Below are positions 1 to 9,051 of a stretch of DNA of 40,289 bases, one piece after another; the first letter of the stretch is position 1; each line of letters starts with the position of its first letter. The notes under the pieces were generated by a model. The model searched no databases, was not told the DNA's origin, and saw nothing but the letters and a program-made list of their open reading frames with translations. Position numbers and translations under genes: made by a program. The stretch is from positions 1 to 40,289 of the forward strand of contig CAYWXT010000012.1 of the NCBI GenBank assembly GCA_964462125.1. The letters are read 5' to 3'. This stretch comes from JAWLFY01 sp964462125 (GTDB lineage: Bacteria; Planctomycetota; Planctomycetia; Pirellulales; Pirellulaceae).

Positions 1-2
1 CT

Positions 3-2804
3 GCCGAAGAGGACACGGAGAAGATCACGGCAGGAGAACGTATGATCTGGGAGCTGACATGGAATGCTCGCGGTGGCTGGGCCGATGTGCGTCCTTTCAT
101 TCAAAAACGCTCGGGCGGAGGTTGGACCAAGGGACGTCCGGTGGCACTGGAGAAACTGTATCACCAGCATGACGAGGTTCCATTCGCTTTTTTGACCGAC
201 CGAGATCGTGCGATCTGCGATTGCATGGACAGCGTGACACAAAGGAATCATTACGGCTATCCCGAGACCAGTTATTTCTTTCAAAGCGAGCGGCTTGCGC
301 GGGCGATCGTGGGGCATCCCCGGTTGTTTCATCAGGGTGAGCGAGAGCATCCGATCGAGGTGGTTGAGCAGCAGCCACAGATGACGATCAAGCGCAGTGA
401 AGGGGGGCAGATTGAAATCTCACTTGAACCGCGACCGCCGGTGAAGAGTCGTGACGATGGCTTCGCGATCATCAAGCAGGACTTGTATCGGGTCGCCGTG
501 GTCCGTTTCCGCCGAGAGCATTTCAAGCTGAACGAGATTCTCAGTGGCCGCTTGGTCGTGCCATCAGCGGGCGAGACGCTTGTCATGGAGTCGTTGGCGC
601 CTTTGGCGTCGATGGTTTCGGTTCATTCCGAGATCGAGGCGACGTTGGCAGCAGAGCAGTCGGTGGTGGCTGATTCCAGCGTGCATCTGCATGCGGTTCC
701 GTATGGCGAGGGACTACAGCTGATCTTTCACGTCCGGCCGTTCGGCGAGGAGGGTCCGTTTTTTGCCCCGGGAGTCGGCGCGGAAACGGTGGTGGCCAAG
801 GTGGGCGACCGAACTCGCGCTACCCGTCGCGACTTGAGCGGCGAAGAGGACGAGCTTGCGACAGTCATCACGAAATGTCCTAGCGTGCTCGATCAGTTGG
901 ATGGTGCTCATCGCGGTGTCGGCGACGAAACGGTTTACTTGCCGACGGCGGAACAAGCCTTGCAAGCCTTGCTGGAACTCGAGCCGCTTGTGGCAGCGAA
1001 GAAGCTGACCCTGCATTGGCCGCGCGGCCGCACGATGCAGATTGCTGGCCAGGCCACGGGCTCCGATTTTCGGATGCAGATCAAACGCGACCGGGACTGG
1101 TTTGCTGCGTCGGGAACGTTGAAGATCGATCGGCAACTGTCGGTCGACATGATGCAGCTGATTGATCTGGTGGAAGCCGGTTCGTCACGGTTCGTGCGAC
1201 TGGATGACGGACGATTTCTGGCGTTGACGGAGAAGTTCCGCCGTCACATCGAAGCGATGTCGGCTTATGGAGACCGCAGCAAGGGGAAATTGCGTTTTCC
1301 ACCGATTCGTGCTGCGGCGATGCAGGATTTGGACCAGGAATTCCAGCTGAGCTCCGACCAACATTGGAAGAATTGCCTACGGCGAATTCGATCCGCTGAT
1401 GAGCTGGTTGCCGAGGTGCCCTCGACGTTGGCTGCCGAGCTCCGCGATTATCAGCGCGAGGGATTTCAATGGATGGCGCGGTTGGCTCACTGGGGAGCCG
1501 GCGCTTGCCTCGCCGATGACATGGGGTTGGGGAAGACGGTTCAGGCGTTGGCGCTGTTGCTGCACAGGAGTTTGGAAGGTCCTGCCTTGGTCGTCGCGCC
1601 GACATCGGTCGCGTTCAACTGGGAGAATGAGATCCGTCGCTTTGCGCCGACTCTGACACCCCATCTGTTTGGTCCTGGCGATCGCGCCCGCACGCTGCAG
1701 AAACTGGGGCCACGCGACGTGGCGATTTGCAGTTATGGCCTGTTGCATTTGGAAGCCAAAAAATTGCAATCGCTGGACTGGAGCACCGTTATCTTGGATG
1801 AGGCCCAGGCGATCAAAAACGCATCGACGCGCCGCTCGGCTGCGGCGATGGGATTGAATGGCGATTTCCGGATGATCTTGACCGGCACGCCGATGGAGAA
1901 TCATCTTGGCGAACTATGGAATTTGTTTCAGTTCATCAATCCGGGATTGCTGGGGTCGCTCGAATCGTTCACGCAGCGGTTCGCCGTACCGATCGAACGT
2001 GATCAGTGTGGTGAGACGCGTCGACGCCTCAAGCGGCTGATCGAACCATTCCTCTTGCGGCGGACCAAGGCCCAGGTGTTGGAAGAGCTTCCCCCACGCA
2101 CGCAAATCACGCTGAACGTGGAGCTCGGCGAAGAGGAAGCAGCGATGTATGAGGCATTGCGGCAAAGGGCACTTCGTCAGCTCGCCGAGAGCGACGACAC
2201 CCGCCCGACGCACCTGAAGATCCTTGCCGAATTGATGAAATTGCGACGGTTTTGCTGCCACCCTCGGTTGGTCACACCCGAACTTCCGTTGACGTCCAGC
2301 AAGTTGGCGTTGTTTGACGAGACGATCGATGAGCTACTGGAGGGGAACCATCAAGTGTTGGTGTTCAGCCAGTTTGTCGACCACTTGAAGATTCTTCGCG
2401 AGGAGCTGGAGCGAAATGGGGTTGCGTACCAGTATCTCGATGGGAGCACATCGGCGGCAGAGCGAAAGAAACGGGTCGAGGCCTTCCAGGCGGGGGAGGG
2501 AGACGTGTTTTTGATCAGCCTGAAGGCGGGCGGCGTCGGCTTGAATCTGACGGCAGCCGATTATGTGATCCACATGGATCCCTGGTGGAATCCAGCGGTG
2601 GAGGATCAAGCCTCCGACCGCGCTCATCGGTTGGGGCAACAACGGCCGGTCACGATCTATCGCTTCATCACTCAAGGTACGATTGAGGAGCGAATCTTGG
2701 AACTGCATTCTAGTAAACGTGATTTGGCCGACCAGTTGTTGGAAGGGACTGATCGCGCTGGGAAGTTGACGACGGAGGAGTTGCTTCGGTTGCTGGGCGA
2801 TTGA
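3..2804 (+). CDS. SNF2-family DEAD/DEAH-box ATPase (probably 5'-partial)
   Basis: A superfamily 2 SNF2-type ATPase, a class that translocates on double-stranded DNA to remodel protein-DNA complexes; the target here is unknown. Numbered from the ATG at 42, motif I (DDMGLGKT) is near residue 491, motif II (DEAQ) near 586 and motif III (LTGTPMEN) follows. The C-terminal lobe carries the GGVGLNLTAAD and DRAHRLGQQ signatures (motifs V and VI). About 450 residues precede the helicase core and are not recognisable to me. The frame is open without a stop from base 3 to the ATG at 42, and bacterial homologues often carry an N-terminal SWIM zinc domain, so the true start probably lies outside the window. 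An AGGAG at 32-36, five bases before the ATG, leaves a real start at 42 possible. The gene ends at TGA 2802-2804. Confidence 0.9.
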   Translation, partial: AEEDTEKITAGERMIWELTWNARGGWADVRPFIQKRSGGGWTKGRPVALEKLYHQHDEVPFAFLTDRDRAICDCMDSVTQRNHYGYPETSYFFQSERLARAIVGHPRLFHQGEREHPIEVVEQQPQMTIKRSEGGQIEISLEPRPPVKSRDDGFAIIKQDLYRVAVVRFRREHFKLNEILSGRLVVPSAGETLVMESLAPLASMVSVHSEIEATLAAEQSVVADSSVHLHAVPYGEGLQLIFHVRPFGEEGPFFAPGVGAETVVAKVGDRTRATRRDLSGEEDELATVITKCPSVLDQLDGAHRGVGDETVYLPTAEQALQALLELEPLVAAKKLTLHWPRGRTMQIAGQATGSDFRMQIKRDRDWFAASGTLKIDRQLSVDMMQLIDLVEAGSSRFVRLDDGRFLALTEKFRRHIEAMSAYGDRSKGKLRFPPIRAAAMQDLDQEFQLSSDQHWKNCLRRIRSADELVAEVPSTLAAELRDYQREGFQWMARLAHWGAGACLADDMGLGKTVQALALLLHRSLEGPALVVAPTSVAFNWENEIRRFAPTLTPHLFGPGDRARTLQKLGPRDVAICSYGLLHLEAKKLQSLDWSTVILDEAQAIKNASTRRSAAAMGLNGDFRMILTGTPMENHLGELWNLFQFINPGLLGSLESFTQRFAVPIERDQCGETRRRLKRLIEPFLLRRTKAQVLEELPPRTQITLNVELGEEEAAMYEALRQRALRQLAESDDTRPTHLKILAELMKLRRFCCHPRLVTPELPLTSSKLALFDETIDELLEGNHQVLVFSQFVDHLKILREELERNGVAYQYLDGSTSAAERKKRVEAFQAGEGDVFLISLKAGGVGLNLTAADYVIHMDPWWNPAVEDQASDRAHRLGQQRPVTIYRFITQGTIEERILELHSSKRDLADQLLEGTDRAGKLTTEELLRLLGD

Positions 2805-2955
2805 AGGAGGGGTGAATGGCCGCGGGGCTGGTAGCCTCGCTGGGTTGACTTGGGCGGTGCGAGGTGGTCGCGAATTTTGGCAAGCGGTTCCTGAAGGGCT
2901 CTGAATCCTAACGGCTCTCAGAACAACGCCCTTCGATCTGTTATATTGGGCACCG

Positions 2956-4398
2956 ATGGTTCCTATCCCCATCCCGAATGCTTTTATGACGATGCCAACA
3001 ATCATTTCTCCCGCTGAGACGAGACATCTGAGATTTCTTTCGCTTACTCTCACCGCGTTACTGTCGGTTTCCGTGGCGACAGCGGCCGAGCGGCCGAATG
3101 TCGTGATGCTGCTTGCCGACGATCTCGGTTACCGAGACATCGGCTGTTATGACGGTCCGGTTCGCACGCCGACGCTCGACGCACTGGCAGAAGAAGGCAC
3201 GCGTTTTTCCGATTTTTATTCCGGCTGCGCGGTCTGCTCGCCGTCGCGGGCAACGCTGCTGACCGGTCGCCACCACATCCGGGCCGGCGTCTACAGCTGG
3301 ATTCACGATCCAAGCCAAGATTCGCACCTGCTGCGGCGTGAAATCACGCTTGCCGAAATCCTCAATGAGGCGGGGTATGCCACCGCGCACGTCGGCAAAT
3401 GGCACCTCGGGCTGCCCACTGACGCGCGGGACAAACCGACGCCGGATGAGCATGGCTTCGATTACTGGTTCGCCACTTGGAACAACGCCTCGCCGAGCCA
3501 CGAAGACCCCGAAAACTTCATCCGCAACGGCGAACCGGTCGGGAAACTGGAAGGCTACGCCTGTCAAATTGTCGCCGATGAAGCAATCGATTGGCTGGAG
3601 TCACACCGCGATCACGAGGCTCCGTTCTTTTTGAATGTTTGGTTTCACGAGCCACACGCACCGATCGCGGCACCCGAGGAGATCGTGAGGGAGTACGGCG
3701 GTCTGAATGACAAAGCGGCGGTTTACTCGGCGACGATCGACAATACCGATCAGGCAATCGCCCGGCTGCTTTCCAAACTGGAGCAAATTGACGCCGGGGG
3801 CGAAAACACGCTGATCGTCTACGCCTCGGACAACGGCAGCTACCGCAATGACCGCACCGGCGGCTTGCGGGGGCGTAAAGGACAAAACTGGGAAGGCGGG
3901 ATCCGAGTGCCCGGCATCTTTAGCTGGCCTGGTACGATCGAGCAAGGTTCAGTCGAGAGCGAGCCGGCTGGCTTGGTCGACGTGTTGCCAACCGTGTGCG
4001 GGTTGTTGGAAATCGATAAACCCTCCGGCCGTCACCTCGATGGCGCCGATCTGGCGCCACTGTTGACCGGCAGCGGCCAAGCATTCCAGCGCCACCAGCC
4101 TTTGTATTGGCATTTACAAAAAGCGAGACCGATCGTGGCAATACGCGACGGCGACTACTCGCTGGTTGCAGATCCCGATTACGAGCTGTCCACAAGCAAC
4201 ATGTTTCAGGAAGAGTGGATTCCGAAAATCAAATCGGGAACTTACACGAACTTTCGATTGTACGACTTGGCCGAAGACCCGCAGCAACAGCGCGACATCG
4301 CCGACGAGCATCCGGATCTGCTCGACCAGCTGAAAGCGAAGCTGCAAGCGATCAACGCCAGCGTCATGGCCGACGGCGCCGACTGGCATCGGAAATAG
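2956..4398 (+). CDS. Secreted sulfatase (formylglycine-dependent, type I)
   Basis: Arylsulfatase-fold hydrolase expected to remove sulfate esters outside the cytoplasm. From the ATG at 2956 a hydrophobic stretch at about residues 27-42, ending in an Ala-rich site before ERPN, looks like a signal peptide. ADDLGYRD supplies the metal-binding aspartates. C94-S-P-S-R98 is the canonical CxPxR site whose Cys is oxidised to formylglycine. GKWHLG, HEPHAP, ASDNG and the lysine of LRGRKGQNWEGG are all present, so the active site looks complete. Length is normal for the family (480 aa). Starts at 2986 or 2992 would give a more usual signal peptide, and no start has a clear Shine-Dalgarno. It is convergent with the heme protein gene 28 bases downstream. 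The substrate cannot be read from the sequence. Confidence 0.92.
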   Translation: MVPIPIPNAFMTMPTIISPAETRHLRFLSLTLTALLSVSVATAAERPNVVMLLADDLGYRDIGCYDGPVRTPTLDALAEEGTRFSDFYSGCAVCSPSRATLLTGRHHIRAGVYSWIHDPSQDSHLLRREITLAEILNEAGYATAHVGKWHLGLPTDARDKPTPDEHGFDYWFATWNNASPSHEDPENFIRNGEPVGKLEGYACQIVADEAIDWLESHRDHEAPFFLNVWFHEPHAPIAAPEEIVREYGGLNDKAAVYSATIDNTDQAIARLLSKLEQIDAGGENTLIVYASDNGSYRNDRTGGLRGRKGQNWEGGIRVPGIFSWPGTIEQGSVESEPAGLVDVLPTVCGLLEIDKPSGRHLDGADLAPLLTGSGQAFQRHQPLYWHLQKARPIVAIRDGDYSLVADPDYELSTSNMFQEEWIPKIKSGTYTNFRLYDLAEDPQQQRDIADEHPDLLDQLKAKLQAINASVMADGADWHRK

Positions 4399-4426
4399 CT
4401 CGATGCGACCGTCAAAACCCGACTGG

Positions 4427-7400
4427 CTAATCAGACGGAGCTGCCTCTCCGGATTTGCGCAAACTGACCAGAAAAGCCAGGAGGTCAGCAGCTTCTTGTG
4501 CTGTCAAATCGCGCAATTGCCCGTCGGGCATCATTGAACGGGGCTGAACGACCAGTTGCTCAATCTCGTCCGCGGGCACTTTGACATCCCGATGCTCGGC
4601 GTCGCGCAGCGTGACTTGGGCTGCCGTTCGTTCCATCAACAAGCCGTTGAAGATTTGGCCATTGATTGTTTCCAGCACATACGTCTGGTAATCCGGATCG
4701 ATGACGGCAGACGGTTCTAAGAGGCCGCGCAGCAACTCTTCTCGGCTGCGCAGCGAACCGATTTCGGTCAGGTCCGGACCCAGCTCCTTGCCACGCCCGT
4801 CGACGATGTGGCACTGTTGGCACTGTGTGCTCCCGTCAGAGAAAAACAAACGCTCGCCGCGGCCGGGATCGCCTTCCAGAGCCAGTATTGAGCGGGGATC
4901 AATTCGATCACTGAGTCGCTGGCGGCGCTGGTCTTCGGGCAAGAATCGCTCAAAAAGGTCACGCACGATTGGATTGGGATGTTCCGACGCTGCCGCGATG
5001 AGCCACTCCTGATGGCCAGGGGGCAACTCGCCTCGGTCCACGGCCAGCACGATCGGCAGGGCATCGGCTGGCGACGGCAGTCGCCTTGCCAGCTGCTGAG
5101 CATCGATGGCGTCGGGGTCGTCGAGCCGATCGTGGAGCCAATCCGGGATCGCTGCAGGGCGACGACCCTCCTGGCTGTCCGCTGGCAGCTGCCCGTCCGC
5201 ATCCATCTGCGCGATCCACTCGGTCAGCAAGGCGAGTCCCCTGGGATCCACCTCGTGCGACCCCAGCCGCGGCATCCGGCCTTGGCCCGTCTTGGCAACA
5301 CGATGCAGCAGTACTGAACGGGTGGGATCGCCAGGGGAAATGACCCGAGCGTCGTCGATCGAGAGGTCGCCTTGGGAAGGGACGACGTCGAGCAGTTGGG
5401 CGTTCTGGAGCTCCAGATCGTACTGCATCTGCGACACCACCGAGCCGCCAGCATGTTGCCGATGGCAATGCGCGCAGTTGACATGCAAGTGACTGCGGGC
5501 CCGCTCCGCCAGATCCGCTTTCTCCTGATGCGGATCGACCAGCGTCTTGCTATCGGTTTGGTCGGTCGCTCCGCGGATCACGCCGACCGCTTCAAGCCGT
5601 TCCAGCGAGTTCTCGCTGTGACCATCTGGCCTCTCGCTTCCCAGTTGCATCGCATCAAAAGCCAGAGGCGGCCCGGACCAGGTGTTATGACAGCGCATGC
5701 AGTCGACGCGCGCTGCATAGCGCCACGGGACCGTCGGCGCCGTGTCGTCTGTCGAAGGCGATTGGAGATCCCAATGCGCCTCGTCGCCTGCGGCCGATAC
5801 CAGATCAGCATCCTGCTGGGATTCATTCCAACGATAGGAGTAGCCATGCCAATCGCTTCGGTCGAAATGCAACAGTTGGGTTTCAACATGAACTGCTCGA
5901 TCATCGACGCTTGGCAGCGATAGCGTCTTGACCAGCACGGCGCCCTCTGGAAACAACCATTTCCCATCTTTCGCTTCCACGCGGGTGTCACCTGGGAGGG
6001 CTATCCAGCGGCGGCTGGTCGCTCCATCCTGCCACATGGTCGCGCGAATGGAATAAGGAACCACACCCGCAGCAGGCTGCTGGTCGGGAACCGATGCGAA
6101 CAGGCCGGTCTCACTCAGCTTGCGAGGAAACGTCGTGGGCCGATCGGTATCGGGATTGGGCACAAGCCGATGAATCGAACCGCCGTAATCGAGGAGGTAA
6201 AGTTCTCCTTCGAGGTCGACGCCAAAGCTGACGATCCGCATCGCCGTATCTGCCAGCTCCTCGTGCCAGCTCACCTCCTTCTGGTCGTCCAGCCGCAATC
6301 CCCAAACTTTTCCAGTCTCATAATCGCCGTAGATGTACGCTCCCTGCAGTTCCTTCAGGCGATCACCCCAGTAGACATGACCTCCGGTAATCGAAGCGGC
6401 CTCGGCATGCGAGTGGGCGACGGTTGGCGGCAGGATAGGCGTGGGGCCACGACGGCCGTCTGGATCGATTGACTGAGGACCTTCGGTGATGCTCCACCCG
6501 TAATTGCCGCCGGGCACGCCGCGGTAGATCATCTCCCACAGCTCCCAGCCGACGTCGCCAATCCAGAGATCGCCGCCGGCGCGGTCAAAGCTCATTCGCC
6601 ACGGGTTGCGAAATCCATAAGCCCAGACTTCGGGCCGTGCGTTCGGGTGGTCGACGAAGGGATTATCTGGCGGAATACGATAGGGCGCATCGGTCCCCGT
6701 CTGGTCGACATCGATGCGAAGAACCGACGATAGAAGATTGGAAACATCCTGGCCCGCCTTGAGCGGGTCGGGAGGATTCGGACCGGCGCCGTCGCCCGTG
6801 GAGATATAAAGGTAGCCGTCGGGGCCGAACTGCAGAGAGCCGCCGTTGTGGCCGCCGGAGAGCCAAGTGATCAGCACCTCCTCGCTGTCCGGATCGACGG
6901 TCGGCGGATCCGTCTCTGACACGCGGAACCGTGACACCCGACTGCCGTCTTCGCGTCCTGCTGGAAAGACATAACAAACAAACAGCTGGCGGTTTTCTTC
7001 AAACTCCGGATGGAAAGCCAAACCGTAGATGTGGGTCATCTCTGGCGCGTGCGACTTGATGTCAAAGAACGGCTCGCGATCTTCGCTCTGAGATTCATTA
7101 GCGAAGGAATCGATCTGTCCGGCCAATTCGGCGACGATCAAGCGGTCGGTTCCGGGGATTGGCAGCAGCTCAACCGGTTCGCGGAAGCTGAGGTGCGGAA
7201 AAGCGTTCTTGGTCACATAGGGGCGGGGCGGCTCCGGCGAGCCAGTAACTCGCGACGTCGTCCAGGGGGGCCGCGGCTGAACCTCCTCGGCCGTCAACGG
7301 AAAAGCAAATGCCCAACAGATGAGCGACACGAGCAGCGATCCGAACGCAGCCCCGGTTGGAAAGCCGGTTTCGTCGTTCGCGGGGGCAAAGTTGCGATGC

Positions 7401-7546
7401 ACAGTGAGTGCGCGGATAGCCTGAGGAGAAAGCGTACGGCGGTCGTCCAAGCCCGCCACAACCTCGCTTCGACGGTCTTGGAACGCCATCGTCCTTGGCT
7501 TGATCCGCTCATTGCTTGGTGACTGTTCGGCAATGACTTCGTGCAT
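4427..7546 (-). CDS. PQQ/sorbosone-dehydrogenase-like propeller fused to multi-heme cytochrome modules
   Basis: A 1039-residue exported redox protein. A hydrophobic segment at about residues 64-85 follows a long, polar N-terminus, so the real start may be internal (for example Met20). Residues about 105-450 resemble the glucose/sorbosone dehydrogenase six-bladed propeller (AYGFRNPWRMSFD, GDVGWELWEMIYRG, GGNYGWSITEGP). The middle part (VPYSIRATMWQDGA, GYSYRWNESQQDADLV) matches what I know as the HNE_0200-type domain, which carries the CMRCH near residue 615 and CAHCH near 690. A third heme site, CQQCH near 908, lies in a C-terminal planctomycete heme-binding cytochrome module. The likely role is periplasmic oxidation of a sugar-like substrate with electron transfer through the three c-type hemes. 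Substrate and cofactor are inferred from family only. It overlaps no neighbour. Confidence 0.85.
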   Translation of the reverse strand: MHEVIAEQSPSNERIKPRTMAFQDRRSEVVAGLDDRRTLSPQAIRALTVHRNFAPANDETGFPTGAAFGSLLVSLICWAFAFPLTAEEVQPRPPWTTSRVTGSPEPPRPYVTKNAFPHLSFREPVELLPIPGTDRLIVAELAGQIDSFANESQSEDREPFFDIKSHAPEMTHIYGLAFHPEFEENRQLFVCYVFPAGREDGSRVSRFRVSETDPPTVDPDSEEVLITWLSGGHNGGSLQFGPDGYLYISTGDGAGPNPPDPLKAGQDVSNLLSSVLRIDVDQTGTDAPYRIPPDNPFVDHPNARPEVWAYGFRNPWRMSFDRAGGDLWIGDVGWELWEMIYRGVPGGNYGWSITEGPQSIDPDGRRGPTPILPPTVAHSHAEAASITGGHVYWGDRLKELQGAYIYGDYETGKVWGLRLDDQKEVSWHEELADTAMRIVSFGVDLEGELYLLDYGGSIHRLVPNPDTDRPTTFPRKLSETGLFASVPDQQPAAGVVPYSIRATMWQDGATSRRWIALPGDTRVEAKDGKWLFPEGAVLVKTLSLPSVDDRAVHVETQLLHFDRSDWHGYSYRWNESQQDADLVSAAGDEAHWDLQSPSTDDTAPTVPWRYAARVDCMRCHNTWSGPPLAFDAMQLGSERPDGHSENSLERLEAVGVIRGATDQTDSKTLVDPHQEKADLAERARSHLHVNCAHCHRQHAGGSVVSQMQYDLELQNAQLLDVVPSQGDLSIDDARVISPGDPTRSVLLHRVAKTGQGRMPRLGSHEVDPRGLALLTEWIAQMDADGQLPADSQEGRRPAAIPDWLHDRLDDPDAIDAQQLARRLPSPADALPIVLAVDRGELPPGHQEWLIAAASEHPNPIVRDLFERFLPEDQRRQRLSDRIDPRSILALEGDPGRGERLFFSDGSTQCQQCHIVDGRGKELGPDLTEIGSLRSREELLRGLLEPSAVIDPDYQTYVLETINGQIFNGLLMERTAAQVTLRDAEHRDVKVPADEIEQLVVQPRSMMPDGQLRDLTAQEAADLLAFLVSLRKSGEAAPSD

Positions 7547-7727
7547 TCAGGAACCGCCGATTTGAAACGCGAAACGGTGGGATCGGATAGCCCCGGACGC
7601 GAGTCCGGCGTGGCGTTCAACAGTGGCAACGGGAATCGTGAAGCGACGGCATGATTTTTTTCCCGACATGATCCTCCACACTCCGCCATTGCCCTTCCAT
7701 CATATGCGTCGCGAGAAGCGTCTTGGT
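7547..7727. other. Gene-free stretch upstream of the heme fusion gene
   Basis: This stretch lies between the start of the minus-strand heme protein and the end of the short ORF beyond it. No frame here has recognisable protein content, and I see no convincing hairpin or promoter. It probably holds the promoter of the gene ending at 4427. Together with the doubtful ORF at 7728-7880 it forms about 330 bases without a well-supported gene. Confidence 0.4.
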
Positions 7728-7880
7728 TCAGCGGAACGCGAAAACCGCCGGCGGACGCGAAAGCCGCTTTGCCAATTTCTCGGTCGCTCGGCCATCGGGA
7801 CCGCGTCGTTTCGGCGAACCCCTCGCCGAAGTACAGACGACGCGTACCTCGCGGATATCATTAGCGGTGAGGCGAGTCAT
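7728..7880 (-). pseudogene. Short ORF coupled to arsR; possible remnant of an SRPBCC/AHSA1 partner
   Basis: A 50-codon frame whose ATG overlaps the stop of the ArsR gene in an ATGA, the usual arrangement for a co-translated partner. ArsR regulators of this type are often followed by an SRPBCC/AHSA1 gene of about 150 codons. The N-terminus (MTRLTANDIREV) and the later TEKLAK stretch are faintly reminiscent of such proteins. The frame then becomes Arg-rich and stops early. I read it as a possible decayed partner, but the resemblance is weak and a chance ORF is a real alternative. Confidence 0.25.
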
Positions 7881-8218
7881 TGTTCGACGAAGCTTTTGAG
7901 TTGGGCCAACGCAGCATCCCACTGATTGGAAATCGCTTGCAGCGACTGAGCAGCGACCTCCATCGTCTTTGGTTCAACCTGAAACAGGTTCTCCCTTCCG
8001 CGACGTAGGCCGCGCACGAGATGGACGTCCTCAAGGATCTGCAAGTGCTTGCGGATCGCTTGACGCGACTGCGGTCGACCTTCGGCAAGCTGAGTGATGG
8101 AGCACAGATTGGCTTCACCCAGTTGAAGCAGCAGCGACAGTCGTGTTTCGTCGCCGAGCGCCGCAAACAACGGAGCGTTCTGGACCAACTGTTTTCCGGC
8201 CTTAGTTATCGCTGCCAA
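7877..8218 (-). CDS. ArsR-family winged-helix transcriptional regulator
   Basis: A 113-residue single-domain regulator of the ArsR/SmtB winged-helix type. LFAALGDETRLSLLLQL forms the first helices. The recognition region runs through SITQLAEGRPQSRQAIRKHL and the wing through LVRGLRRGRENLFQ. There is no ELCVCDL metal-site motif, so it probably belongs to the non-metal ArsR group that typically regulates an adjacent SRPBCC gene. The only in-frame start after the upstream TGA is TTG at 8218, preceded by GAGAG a few bases away. It is divergent from the DUF1579 gene across a 237-base region that holds a small ATGCA/TGCAT dyad and a larger 9-bp dyad. Confidence 0.85.
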   Translation of the reverse strand: MAAITKAGKQLVQNAPLFAALGDETRLSLLLQLGEANLCSITQLAEGRPQSRQAIRKHLQILEDVHLVRGLRRGRENLFQVEPKTMEVAAQSLQAISNQWDAALAQLKSFVEQ

Positions 8219-8312
8219 GATAGCTCTCGATGTTCATCAACGCGTCGCCGCGTTTCCAGTAACTGGGTTATTGGGGTTGATTGACGGTTTTTCGCCGGGG
8301 CACTGTTGTGCA

Positions 8313-8327
8313 ATGCATCGGTTGCAT
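8313..8327. promoter_or_regulatory. Candidate regulator-binding dyad in the arsR/DUF1579 divergent region
   Basis: ATGCA (8313-8317) and TGCAT (8323-8327) form a perfect 5-bp inverted repeat with a 5-base spacer. It lies roughly midway between the starts of the divergent genes. The size and placement would suit an ArsR-type dimer. A 5-bp dyad also arises by chance, so this is only a candidate operator. Confidence 0.22.
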
Positions 8328-8345
8328 GTTAGCCTGTTGAAAGCT

Positions 8346-8396
8346 GAATCGACAAGTTCTCGAAGGAATTTTTTCTTTTCGTGTCGATTCGACAAG
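8346..8396. repeat. 9-bp inverted repeat plus overlapping direct repeat in the DUF1579 leader
   Basis: GAATCGACA at 8346-8354 and its exact reverse complement TGTCGATTC at 8382-8390 flank a 27-base T-rich loop. An 11-base direct repeat with one mismatch (GAATCGACAAG at 8346-8356, GATTCGACAAG at 8386-8396) overlaps the same elements. The array lies 60-110 bases before the DUF1579 start, so it may be an operator or a leader RNA hairpin. Confidence 0.55.
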
Positions 8397-8442
8397 CGGC
8401 TGAACGACTACGAAGAAACCAATCAGCCGTTCACTTCTACCC

Positions 8443-8448
8443 AGGGAG
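8443..8448 (+). promoter_or_regulatory. Ribosome binding site fixing the DUF1579 start
   Basis: AGGGAG ends seven bases before the ATG at 8456. This supports that ATG, followed immediately by a signal peptide, over in-frame starts further upstream (the frame is open from 8381). Confidence 0.6.
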
Positions 8449-8455
8449 CCTACTC

Positions 8456-9013
8456 ATGAAATTTCCGCTCGCTCACTCACTGACGATGGGATTGATTCTG
8501 GTCGCCGCAAACTCGTACGGTCAAGCATTGCCATCGATGCCGGAGCCGACGAAGCAGCACGTTTGGCTGCAGAACTTTGTTGGCGAATGGGCGACCGAAT
8601 CGGAATGCACGATGGGGCCGGAGCAACCTCCGATACAGTCAAGTGGGACGTTATCGTCTCGTATGCTAGGTGGATTCTGGGTGCTGAACGAAATGAAGGG
8701 GGACATGGCTGGTACCACCATGACCGGCGTACAGACGATCGGTTACGATGAATCGAAGTCGAAGTACGTCGGCACTTGGGTGGATTCAATGACCGCCTAC
8801 ATGTGGCAGTATGAAGGCTCGGTCGACGAGACGGGAAAGATTCTTACTCTGGAAGCCGATGGACCGAACTTCATGGCCGACGGCGAGACGACCAAGTTTC
8901 AAGACATCTACGAGTTTCGATCGGACGATCAGATTGACATCACATCAAGGATGCTCGACGCTGACGGCGAGTGGGTCACGTTCATGTCCGGGACAGCCAC
9001 GCGTCAACAATAG
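8456..9013 (+). CDS. Secreted DUF1579-family protein
   Basis: A 185-residue protein beginning with a clear signal peptide (hydrophobic region about residues 9-18, likely cleavage near NSYGQA). The mature part has the DUF1579 pattern: a Trp-rich start (WLQNFVGEWATES), then LGGFWVLNEMKGDM, GYDESKSKYVGTWVDSM and DEFGK-like turns ending in an FRSDDQIDITSRM strand. The fold is probably a lipocalin-like beta barrel, and the biochemical function of the family is not known to me. The start at 8456 is supported by AGGGAG seven bases upstream. It is divergent from the ArsR gene, so shared control is plausible but not shown. Confidence 0.8.
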   Translation: MKFPLAHSLTMGLILVAANSYGQALPSMPEPTKQHVWLQNFVGEWATESECTMGPEQPPIQSSGTLSSRMLGGFWVLNEMKGDMAGTTMTGVQTIGYDESKSKYVGTWVDSMTAYMWQYEGSVDETGKILTLEADGPNFMADGETTKFQDIYEFRSDDQIDITSRMLDADGEWVTFMSGTATRQQ

Positions 9014-9051
9014 CGTCGCCTTGCCCCAGGACGCAGTCCGGGTCGCATCGC

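Noticed and set aside
2835..2864. CCTCGC/GCGAGG hairpin after the SNF2 gene as a terminator
   Set aside because: The stem is 6 bp with an 18-base loop and no T-run follows; chance is likely in GC-rich DNA.
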